Shown piece by piece: positions 1 through 8,100 of a DNA stretch of 13,647 bases. The DNA lies in NCBI GenBank assembly GCA_018334735.1, contig JAGXLK010000010.1, forward strand, positions 1 to 13,647, read 5' to 3'. Both the position numbers and the translations under genes were made by a program. Numbering within the stretch: position 1 is the first letter of the stretch; each line of letters starts with the position of its first letter. A model generated the notes under the pieces. The model worked only from the letters and a program-made list of their open reading frames with translations. It was not told where the DNA came from and did no database searches. Source of the stretch: Planctomycetota bacterium (lineage in GTDB: Bacteria; Planctomycetota; Brocadiia; SM23-32).

Positions 1-21
1 GAGCTCTGTTGACTGATAGTG

Positions 22-222
22 CGCGTTCTGAACCCCAGCCTGCGGCTGAAGTCCAGTCCGCTCGCAGGGGAAACGGAGACTCGAGTTCAGCTGAGCCCGC
101 CAGCGGCGGGCGAAACTGGACTTGAGGCGGACAAATGCCGGAAAATGCAAATGCGCCTGGAATCTCCAGAGAAATCACACCGCGTTCTGAACTCCAGCCC
201 CCGGCTGAAGTCCAGTCCGCTC
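22..222. repeat. Pair of 42-nt direct repeats flanking a central inverted repeat, downstream of uvrA
   Basis: Positions 22-63 and 181-222 are the same 42-nt unit with three differences (39/42). Each unit folds into a hairpin: arms 28-40/44-56 in the first and 187-199/203-215 in the second, each with a 3-nt loop. Read as RNA in the uvrA direction, both 13-bp stems are fully paired, allowing G-U pairs. Between them, 80-90 pairs with 116-126 and 95-101 (GCCCGCC) pairs with 105-111 (GGCGGGC), giving a third long hairpin whose G-U pairs fit plus-strand RNA instead. There is no gene in 1-322. The hairpins may serve as a processing or 3'-end structure for uvrA mRNA, although no U-run follows. They may equally be a dispersed palindromic repeat, which would fit their similar arm sequences. 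Confidence 0.7.
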
Positions 223-322
223 ATGTGTCACGCAAGCGGAGACGAAATCCGGGGCCAACCACACCGTATTATGCCCAAAACCAGTTCGTCCAGAGGTTCT
301 CCTGGGATCTGCGCCCGAAAGC

Positions 323-3175
323 CTACAGAACTCTTTTCAGCGCCTGACCCGTGTAAGAGTCTTCGCAGTCGCGGATCTCTTCCGGGGCCCCGGCAGTAAC
401 CACGGTTCCTCCGCCCCGGCCGCCTTCCGGGCCCAGGTCGATGACGTAGTCGGCGTTCTTGATGACCTCCAGGTTGTGTTCGATGACGATGATGGTATTG
501 CCCATGTCGGCCAGGCTGTGAAGGGTGTTGAGCAGTTTTCCGACATCCTCGAAATGAAGCCCGGTTGTGGGTTCATCGAGGGCATAGAGAGTGTTGCCGG
601 TGGCCACTTTCCCCAACTCCCGAGCGAGTTTGATGCGTTGCGCTTCCCCGCCGCTCAATGTTGTGCTGGGTTGCCCGAGTTTCAGGTACCCGATTCCCAC
701 GTCCCGCATTGTGCGCAGACGACGTTCGATGGGGGGGTAGTTGAGGAAAAAATCGAATGCTTCTTCCACCGTCATCTCCAGCACGTCCGCGATGTTGCGT
801 CCACGCACCGTTATCTGAAGCGTTTCCTCGTTGTAGCGCCGTCCGTGGCATGACTCGCATTCCACGCGCATGTCGGGCAGAAGGTTCATCTCGACTTTCT
901 TCTGTCCCATCCCGTTGCAGACTTCGCACCGTCCGCCGGATGTGTTGAAGGAGAACCGCCCCCGATCATAGCCGCGCACCTGGGACTGTTTCGTTCCGGC
1001 GAAAACTTTGCGGATGTGATCGAAGACTTTTGTGTAAGTGGCGGGGCAGGAACGGGGGGTGCGCCCGACGGGTTTCTGGTCGATTTCCAGGACTTTATCG
1101 ATGTGCTCGATGCCTTCGATGGTTTTGTGGCGCCCGGGGACGTCCGGACTGTTGTTGATCTCGCGGGCGAGGGAACGCACGAGTATCTCATTCACAAGTG
1201 TGCTTTTTCCGCTTCCGCTGACCCCCGTGACGCAGATGAAACGTCCGAGGGGGAAGGCGACATCGATCTGTTTCAGGTTGTGTTCAGACGCCTCCCGGAC
1301 CACAAGTTTGCTCCTGTCTTCGGGATCGCGGCGTCTTTCCGGGACCGGGATGCTCTTTTCGCCTTTCAGGTACCGCGCTGTCAGGCTTGATTCGCACTCG
1401 AGCATGTCGGCGAAGGGGCCGTTAAAAACGATATCTCCCCCCTGACTCCCGGCTCCAGGGCCGAGATCAAGGACCCAGTCCGCCCGACGTATGGTTTCTT
1501 CGTCGTGTTCGACCACCAGGACGGTATTTCCGGCCTGACACAGGTTTTCGAGGGCTCCGAGAAGGCGTTCGTGGTCGCGCGGATGGAGGCCGATGGACGG
1601 TTCATCGAGGATGTAGCACACGCCTGTCAGGCCGCTGCCGATCTGTGTTGCGAGTCGGGTCCGTTGCGATTCGCCGGTGCTCAGGGAGTTTGTCAGCCGC
1701 TCGAGCGTCAGATAATGGAGCCCCACATCGAGCAGGAAACCGAGTCGTTCCCGTATCTCTTTCAAGATGGGTTCTGCGATGCGGGTTTTTGTTCCGGGAA
1801 AGGAGACCGAATCGAAAAATTCAACCGTCTCGCTGATAGCCATGCGGGTGACGTCATGGATGTTTTTCCTGTCGATTTTTACCGCGAGGGCGGCCGGTCG
1901 AAGTCTCGCCCCTTCGCACGCAGGACACGGCACGGGGCTTATGTACCGGGCGAGTTTTCGGCGGGTGCGGGAAGAATCGGTGGAGTTCCGGAGCCGCCGC
2001 AAGGCGGGGATGACGGCCTGTTTTTCGGCCGCCTCCTCCGGCAGCTCTTCCCCCTCGATGAGGGCCCGGCGATCTTTCTCCGGCAGTTTCTCGAACGCTG
2101 TGGCCGTGTTCACGTTCAGTTCGGCGACCAGGTCCATGACATCTTTTTTCAGGCTTTTACCCGCGCGACCGCCCCATTTTTCCAGGGGTTCGATGGCGCC
2201 GTCGTCGATGCTGAGCGACGGGTTTGGGACGATGAGATCGGCGTCGAAATGGTCCACGGTGCCGCGTCCTTTGCATTCCTCGCATCGTCCGTAGGGGCTG
2301 TTGAAGGAGAACATCTTGGGATTCGGTTCTTCAATGCCCAGATCGCACTCTGTGCAGGCGAATTTGCGGTTGAAAAGGAATTCGTCTCCATCTTCTTTGA
2401 GAGCAACACAGACGCCTTCGCCGAGGTTGAGGGCTGTCTGGACGCTGTCACTGAGTCGCGCCGAGGCACCGGTCTGTGATTTGCCGCTGATGACAACGCG
2501 GTCGACGACGACATCGATATCGTGGGTTTTGTAACGTTGCAGGCGATCGACTTCGTCAAGATCGCGGATGTTGCCGTCAATGCGGGCGCGGACGTATCCT
2601 TCGCTGCGTATTCGTTCAAACAGCTCCCGGTAATGTCCTTTTCGCCCGTGGACGACCGGTGCGAGGAGGGTGAGGCGCGTGCCGTCGGGTAGGTTGCTGA
2701 GGAATCCAACGATTTGTTCGAGGGTTTGATGCTCAATTTCGGCGCCGCAGCGGGGACAATGGGGTGTGCCGACCCGGGCGAACAGAAGGCGCAGGAAATC
2801 GTAGATTTCTGTCGTTGTGGCAACGGTTGAATTCGGGCCGCCGCCTTCGGGTTGTTGTTCGATTGCGACCGTAGGAGGCAGACCGGTGATGCGATCACAA
2901 TCGGGGCGCGGCATCTGTTCGAGAAACTGGCGAGCGTAGCTGGAAAGACTCTCGATGTAGCGTCGCTGACCTTCGGCGTAGAGAGAATCAAACGCGAGGG
3001 ACGATTTGCCGCTGCCGCTGACGCCGGTGATGACGACAAATTGATCGCGGGGCAACCGCACGTCGATATCTTTAAGATTGTGCGTTCGCGCCCCATGAAC
3101 CCGTATCCACAGATCGTCCGGCGGCTCCCCAGATCCGGGAGGACTCGAGATGGCATCTTCAACGTCAACGCTCAT
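323..3175 (-). CDS. uvrA: UvrABC system protein A (excinuclease ABC subunit A)
   Basis: This is the DNA-damage-recognition ATPase of nucleotide excision repair. It acts as a cytoplasmic dimer that loads UvrB onto lesions. At 950 residues it has the usual full length. It has two ABC modules: Walker A GVSGSGKSS at 51-59 and GVSGSGKST at 651-659, Walker B LDEP with D524/E525 and D867/E868, and a second signature LSGGE at 840-844. Two CxxC-x(19-20)-CxxC zinc sites are intact (C274, C277, C298, C301 and C750, C753, C773, C776), and a CPAC motif lies at 417-420. The first ABC signature reads LSTGE (498-502) rather than LSGGE. The ATG lies inside the end of der, out of frame, with an 11-nt overlap and no strong Shine-Dalgarno, which suggests translational coupling. 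The two zinc sites, the two complete ABC modules and the normal length favour true UvrA over a UvrA2-type paralogue. Confidence 0.97.
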   Translation of the reverse strand: MSVDVEDAISSPPGSGEPPDDLWIRVHGARTHNLKDIDVRLPRDQFVVITGVSGSGKSSLAFDSLYAEGQRRYIESLSSYARQFLEQMPRPDCDRITGLPPTVAIEQQPEGGGPNSTVATTTEIYDFLRLLFARVGTPHCPRCGAEIEHQTLEQIVGFLSNLPDGTRLTLLAPVVHGRKGHYRELFERIRSEGYVRARIDGNIRDLDEVDRLQRYKTHDIDVVVDRVVISGKSQTGASARLSDSVQTALNLGEGVCVALKEDGDEFLFNRKFACTECDLGIEEPNPKMFSFNSPYGRCEECKGRGTVDHFDADLIVPNPSLSIDDGAIEPLEKWGGRAGKSLKKDVMDLVAELNVNTATAFEKLPEKDRRALIEGEELPEEAAEKQAVIPALRRLRNSTDSSRTRRKLARYISPVPCPACEGARLRPAALAVKIDRKNIHDVTRMAISETVEFFDSVSFPGTKTRIAEPILKEIRERLGFLLDVGLHYLTLERLTNSLSTGESQRTRLATQIGSGLTGVCYILDEPSIGLHPRDHERLLGALENLCQAGNTVLVVEHDEETIRRADWVLDLGPGAGSQGGDIVFNGPFADMLECESSLTARYLKGEKSIPVPERRRDPEDRSKLVVREASEHNLKQIDVAFPLGRFICVTGVSGSGKSTLVNEILVRSLAREINNSPDVPGRHKTIEGIEHIDKVLEIDQKPVGRTPRSCPATYTKVFDHIRKVFAGTKQSQVRGYDRGRFSFNTSGGRCEVCNGMGQKKVEMNLLPDMRVECESCHGRRYNEETLQITVRGRNIADVLEMTVEEAFDFFLNYPPIERRLRTMRDVGIGYLKLGQPSTTLSGGEAQRIKLARELGKVATGNTLYALDEPTTGLHFEDVGKLLNTLHSLADMGNTIIVIEHNLEVIKNADYVIDLGPEGGRGGGTVVTAGAPEEIRDCEDSYTGQALKRVL

Positions 3176-4517
3176 CGGCGTGCTCGCTAATGGTGGTTTT
3201 TTGGCGTCGGCGGATCACGAATTTGATAGGAATATCAGCGTAGGGCAGTTGTTCCCGTAACTGACCCGCCAGGTATCTTTCGTAGGGACCGGTAATCCTG
3301 GCGGCATCGTTGACAAACAATACGATTGTGGGCGGGTGTGTCTCGACCTGGGTCGCGTAGAAGATTTTACCGTGACCGCTTCGTTTTGACGGTGGGGGTT
3401 TGTACCGGGTGATTTCTTCCATAATATCGTTCAGTTCGCTGGTCTGGACCCGGAATCCTGCTTCCTCGTGGAGATGCTGGACGATGCGCAGCATGGGGAC
3501 CACATTTTCGCCGGTGAGTGCGCTGATCAGGACGAGTGGCGCAAATCGAATTCCCGCCAAACTCTGCCAGACGTATTCGACGAACGCTTCGTCCTCGGTA
3601 TCTTCAGGGATTAAATCCGCTTTGTTGAGTGCCACGACAACCGGCTTATGCTGCGAGATGATCTCGTCGGCCAGTTGTTTGTCGACCCGCCCGATCTCGA
3701 CGGTTGAATCGATTACGAGAACGACGACATCGGCCCGGCCTATGGCGCGTTTGGTTCGGACCTGGCTGTAATAATCGACCGAATCGGAGATCTGTTTTCG
3801 CTTGCGCATTCCGGCCGTATCAATGGCAACAAACTCGGTGGGGCCGCTTTCGTCTTCCAGCTGAAATTTTACATCGACACTGTCGCGCGTTGTGCCGGGC
3901 ATCTCACTGACCACGACGCGGGGTTCGTTGGCCAGGAAGTTGATCATGGTACTTTTCCCGGCGTTGCGGCGGCCGGCAAACGCTATTTTCAGGGGTTCTT
4001 CCGTTTTCCGTTGTCTTTCGGACGGGGGTAGTTTCTGCAGGATATTTTGCTTGAGTTGCCCGATCCCTTTACGTTGTGTGGCGGCCACTCTCAGGGGCTC
4101 TCCGAAACCGAGTTCATAGAACTCCAGGATTTTCGGCTCAGCGTTCTGCACGTCAGTTTTATTGGCTACGAGCAGAACGCTCTGCGCGGCTTGCCGCAAT
4201 CGACGCCCAATTTGTTTGTCCATCGGATGGATACCGTGTTTGGCGTCAACCAGAAAGAGCACGAGATCAGCCCGGGTAATGGCAATTTCGATCTGCAGTT
4301 CGACATCCGCGGCAATTTCCTCGGCACTTTCCATTCCCACACCGCCGGTGTCGACAATTTCAATGCGGCGTCCGCCGAAATCCAGTTCGCGTGCCACACG
4401 GTCACGTGTTATGCCCGGTTTCGAATCGACGATGGACACACGTCCCCCGCAGAAGGCATTGAACAGAGATGACTTGCCCACGTTGGCGCGGCCGACAATG
4501 GCAACGGATGGAATCAT
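3165..4517 (-). CDS. der: Ribosome biogenesis GTPase Der (EngA), tandem GTPase
   Basis: Der is an essential GTPase that binds the 50S subunit and helps its late assembly. At 450 residues it has the standard length and the family's unique layout of two GTPase domains plus a KH-like C-terminus. Domain 1 has P-loop GRANVGKSS (9-17), DTGG (56-59) and NKTD (119-122). Domain 2 has P-loop GRRNAGKST (182-190), DTAGMRKR (233-240) and NKAD (298-301). The C-terminal domain (about 350-440) contains the characteristic YxRYL and PIKF segments. Domain 2 has Arg-Ala in its P-loop where GRPNVGKS is typical, which still fits the GxxxxGK[ST] consensus. The ATG at 4517 follows AAGG by 8 nt. der is the first gene of an apparent der-uvrA transcription unit. 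I found no convincing promoter in the repeat-rich gap upstream. Confidence 0.97.
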   Translation of the reverse strand: MIPSVAIVGRANVGKSSLFNAFCGGRVSIVDSKPGITRDRVARELDFGGRRIEIVDTGGVGMESAEEIAADVELQIEIAITRADLVLFLVDAKHGIHPMDKQIGRRLRQAAQSVLLVANKTDVQNAEPKILEFYELGFGEPLRVAATQRKGIGQLKQNILQKLPPSERQRKTEEPLKIAFAGRRNAGKSTMINFLANEPRVVVSEMPGTTRDSVDVKFQLEDESGPTEFVAIDTAGMRKRKQISDSVDYYSQVRTKRAIGRADVVVLVIDSTVEIGRVDKQLADEIISQHKPVVVALNKADLIPEDTEDEAFVEYVWQSLAGIRFAPLVLISALTGENVVPMLRIVQHLHEEAGFRVQTSELNDIMEEITRYKPPPSKRSGHGKIFYATQVETHPPTIVLFVNDAARITGPYERYLAGQLREQLPYADIPIKFVIRRRQKTTISEHADER

Positions 4518-4658
4518 TTCGTGAACCTTAAACGGGTACCAATCAGAGAATTTTACCGCCAGTGCAGTAGAACGAGGCCAGATATGCGGGGCTTTGAGGC
4601 CTCTATATTTTTTCTCAGTTTCTCCCGGCCTCCGCGGACCGTCGGCCCGCTCCAGCCT

Positions 4659-4705
4659 GGGCTATTATGTGCCGGGCCGTTGGCCCTCAAAACAGCGTGT
4701 AGCCC
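4659..4705. repeat. Nested inverted-repeat element
   Basis: An outer stem GGGCTA (4659-4664)/TAGCCC (4700-4705) encloses a perfect inner hairpin GGGCC-GTT-GGCCC (4674-4686). The core GGGCTATTATGTGCC followed by a GC-rich hairpin resembles dispersed intergenic repeats I associate with PVC-type genomes. That resemblance is from memory and was not searched. The element is not repeated elsewhere in this window, so its status as a repeat family rests on its form only. Confidence 0.45.
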
Positions 4706-4752
4706 GCTGAAAGTGTGCCAGGGGTGTTGTCGGTGGAGCAATCCGGCCATCC

Positions 4753-4929
4753 GTATGTATTTAGCGTACATTACATCACCCATAGCTTGCATGTCATTGC
4801 GAGGTGACGCGCATGGCGGGGCGCTGCGGCAATCTCGGTGTTGGGCCAATAAAACGACGAGATTGCCTCGTCCATCTTACGGTGGACTCGCAATGACCTG
4901 TGTGTCCGCGATTTCAGCCCGAACAGGTA
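4753..4929. repeat. Long palindromic dispersed repeat, copy 1
   Basis: Copy 1 shares its full structure with the element at 11390-11612. A head containing TAGCGTACATTACATCA is followed by outer arms GTCATTGCGAG (4793-4803) and CTCGCAATGAC (4887-4897). Inner arms GGCAATCTCG (4828-4837) and CGAGATTGCC (4858-4867) flank the conserved TTGGGCCAATAAAACGACGA. A tail stem CCTGT/ACAGG (4897-4901/4923-4927) closes the element. The TCATTGCGAG...CTCGCAATGA pairing is the hallmark of a widespread bacterial intergenic repeat whose translations are often mis-annotated as small hypothetical proteins. It encodes no transposase, so any movement would need one supplied elsewhere. Confidence 0.85.
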
Positions 4930-4955
4930 CCGGCTGTCAGCCGGGTTAGGTTTTT
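4930..4955 (+). terminator. Terminator-like hairpin with T-run, plus-strand direction
   Basis: CCGGCT (4930-4935) pairs with AGCCGG (4939-4944) around a GTC loop, followed by GTTAGG and five T residues at 4951-4955. The 6-nt gap before the T-run and the short stem make it a weak intrinsic terminator. No plus-strand gene lies upstream of it, and both neighbouring genes are on the minus strand. It may instead be an extension of the adjacent repeat. Confidence 0.3.
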
Positions 4956-5153
4956 GTAACTTCGTTTCTGGTATGGAAAACACGGCATACCGGCAGGAAT
5001 GTTTATCCGTCTCAGGCGTGGCTGGAGCTATTTTTTTCGCGAAGCATTAGGATACTTTTACGAGACTACTATTTGTGCCAGGGCGCTTCGGTATCGGCAA
5101 GCCCGTTAATTCAAGCTACTTTACGTGGAGGGATTTTGCAACACGGGAAGCGT

Positions 5154-8100
5154 TTACGGAATATATTTAAACCGGATGTTATCCACCCAGAGGGGAGTGT
5201 CGGTTTTGTTGAAGATTTGAACATAAAAACGCGCCCCCGGCTGCTCTCGAGTCTCCCAATCGGCTTCCACTGTGCGCCAGGTTTTCGTCAGAGCATCGAT
5301 TTCGAGATCCTCGATCTCTGTCCCAGTTTCATCATCTTCCAGATCAACGGCATTCTTATTGCCCGTCGGCAATTTCAAGCGTCGTGGTTTGACAGGGCCC
5401 ATGAAGTTGATCATGGCCTTTCCGGCCCCACCGCCTCTTACATCGACGCAAAAGCGATAATGCCCGGGACCAGGAAACCGTCCGACGAGGTTGTAGATGG
5501 CGATTCCTTTGTCGTCGGGATTGGGGTCGATGCGGACGCAGCGTTTTCCGTCCGTGCTGAATCTTTCGTCGATGTGGATTTTTTTCCACAGCGGAGAACA
5601 GCCCCCGTACGCTCCCGTCGAACCGAACCAGTAATCGGGCCGTCCGTCGCCGGCGCTGTCCCATTCGAAGGACGGATTGGGCACGGTGGGCAGTACGCGG
5701 AACAGGCGTTGATGTCTGTGGTTTTCAGTTTTGCCCGTGACAGCTATATCCACGGGCTCATGGACGTTGGTCCGCGCTTCCGGATCGAAAGGAAATGTGA
5801 TTTCCGCGGTGCCGCGGGGGGCGACTTTGAAATCGCCGGTGGTTTTCCGAAACAGACCATCCGGGGCTTGAACTTGCAGTTGACCCTCGAGTTCCTTCCG
5901 GTCGCTACGATTCTCCACGCGCGCTATCAGGTCCCATCCGCGGCTTTCTCTGACGTAGACGCGCAACGGATCAACAATCGTCACAGGGACATATTTCTGT
6001 TGTGGAATTTTTTCCATTCGATCGTGTATGACAGACAGAAAAATATCCGGCCGCCCCTGCGGGGTTTCAGGTGGGATGTCAAAGCCAGTTTGGACTGTTT
6101 TTGTGTTGCCGGATTTGATCGGGCCGAAGCTCACCGGACGTGGTTTTTTCCATCCCGTCGGCAGTCTCCATTCCAGCTCGCCCCGCAGCTCCTTTTTATT
6201 AAGGTTCAGAAGGGTTACTTCGGCACGGGCCTGTGCCCCGGCCACGTGCGGCACCGGCATCTCTACGTTCACCAGAGGGTCCAGATTGTTGACCAGAATG
6301 GCCGTAGCCAGTCGCGCGTGTGTGGCGGGGAAGACGTATTTCCCGTTCTGGGAGGAACCTTCCAGACGGGTAAAATCCCCTCCCAGAGTGAATAACCAGG
6401 CGGCTTTCACCTGGCCGATGCCCGTGGTGTCAACGTGGATCGTGCCGTCTTTGTTTTCTTTGTTCGTGACGTTGACGATGAGGGCTCGGTTGCTGGCTTT
6501 AGCATAACGCAGCAATTTGGCCTGGAGGCCCCCGACCGGCGCGATCTCCCGCCCTTTTTCCCTTGTTCGCGGCGGGTTGGGGATTTCGTTGCCTTCCGGG
6601 TCCCGGATTGTGATCCCGACAGTGTCCCGATATTGTGCGCGGTAGAGGATTTGACCGGTTTTGCGGCGCAAAGCGAGCAGTTGTTTCCCGAAATCATTGT
6701 TGGGAACCTGTTCGAAACGGCAGCCGGTCATGAATATGTGATGGTAACGGTCTTCTCCGCCGAGCCAGTCTTTGGTGCCTCCGTTCCATTTTCCGTCGAG
6801 CACCAGATAATCGGGGAACGTGTAGCGGAATACTTCCGTTCGGTTCATGACGGCTGAAACCATGTGAAATTGTATTTCCTGTCCCATCACGCCGCTGCAG
6901 AGTTCCCCGCTGAGGGCGAAGTGCGGATCGTGCCTGCGCATCTCCTCGTTCATCTGCCGGAGAGTTTGCAGCGAGGCACGTCGGAAATCTCCTACATTTT
7001 CGTGTTTATGATCGTGCCAGCGGCAGGTGCCCGGCGCTTTCATGATCTGATCGTAATACATCCCATCGCATTTGTATTTGTAAACGTAGCGACGCAGCCA
7101 TTGAAGTTGCCATTCACGCCAGCCTTTCGAACCCGGGCACATGGGCACTTCCTGGTGGATGTCTGTCATTCTGTGGCCGCCGCCGGTATAACCCCGGATG
7201 GTGTTTTTCTTGTACCACTCGACGTCCGGATATGTAATTTCTTCGGGAGTCCACGATCGCGGAATAAGGCCTGAAAGTCTTTTGTAAGCGACTCGCGCAG
7301 GGGAAAAACGGTACCAGTTGAAATACGTGTTGAGATGTCCGCCGTGCTCACGGATGTCTTCGCATTGCTGGGCCAGTTGTTCTTCCGTTGCCCACAGGGG
7401 ACAGAGTCCGTGCATGAGTCCGACGTATTCGATGGGCCCATCGAGCTGGATGCGGTTGCCGGCGATGTATCTTCCCATTCCCATTTCTTGCGATTTTCGG
7501 AAAGCGTCGTAGAGTTGGAGACCCTCCCAGGGGAAGCTGTTCGAGTCGAGTGTCCCCCAGCCATGGCATTCCCGAGTCCAGGCGGGGATATCAGGTTTTC
7601 CCAGGTTGTGGAAAGCCCATTTTCGGTAGAAGTCGGCCGCTTTGTGCCAGTCGCCCGGGTGGGCCGCCAGCCTGATTTCCAGTCCTTCGAAGTTTTCTCC
7701 GGGACCGATCGTTACGTACCGCGTCCAGGCGGCGCGCAGGGACGTGGCATCGTGATTCGGGAAACTATAGGAGGTGTGATGGATTTGCGGATCGCTGTTG
7801 GCCAGGTAAATGCCGCCTTCGTCATCGTAAAGATCGGCGAAACGCAGCATGGGCCCAAGACTCCCGGCGACATTGCATTCGACGGGATTGCGCCAGATCT
7901 GCCCCCAATCGCGGGGCCAGACCAGGGTATCATCGGTATAATCCTGCCCGGCGCGCAGACCGTTGATGATGGGGAAGCCCACTGCGCAGACTTCTTTCCG
8001 ACCATCATTCTGGATGGCGACCGACCAGCTGCAGGTCCCGTCTTTCTCGGCATCGGCGCGGAAGGTTACTCGGATGTTGTGGGGGAAGTTGTACAAAATC

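Larger units (their letters stand above)
4518..5153. other. Gene-free gap holding several repeats
   Basis: These 636 nt separate the start of der from the end of the large secreted-protein gene. Open frames here coincide with palindromic repeats and have no plausible protein features. Recognisable contents are the nested hairpin at 4659-4705, the long palindromic element at 4753-4929 and a hairpin with a T-run at 4930-4955. Nothing specific was recognised in 4956-5153. In particular there is no intrinsic terminator in the direction of the large minus-strand gene that ends at 5154. Confidence 0.7.

Noticed and set aside
22..222. Possible CRISPR array from repeated units
   Set aside because: Only two copies of a 42-nt unit are present, separated by 117 nt that contain another hairpin. 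There is no regular spacer pattern and no cas gene.
19..399. 126-codon plus-strand open frame downstream of uvrA
   Set aside because: It is built from the hairpin repeats and the antisense of the uvrA 3' end. The translation repeats RVLN.S.RLKSSPL because of the direct repeat and has no protein-like character.
1505..2479. 324-codon plus-strand open frame
   Set aside because: Antisense to uvrA, across its first ABC signature and zinc-finger region. It is a mirror of uvrA codon bias.
4540..4600. Promoter for der with a -10-like TAAAAT
   Set aside because: No -35 resembling TTGACA lies at 15-19 nt from it, so it cannot be called.
4521..4949. 142-codon plus-strand open frame in the gap above der
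   Set aside because: It runs through the nested hairpin and the palindromic repeat. Its later part (SLRGDAHGGA..., GLAMTC) is the familiar translation of TCATTGCGAG-type repeats, not a protein.
5073..6395. 440-codon plus-strand open frame
   Set aside because: Antisense to the C-terminal domains of the large secreted protein. It has no domain signal and starts inside the intergenic gap.
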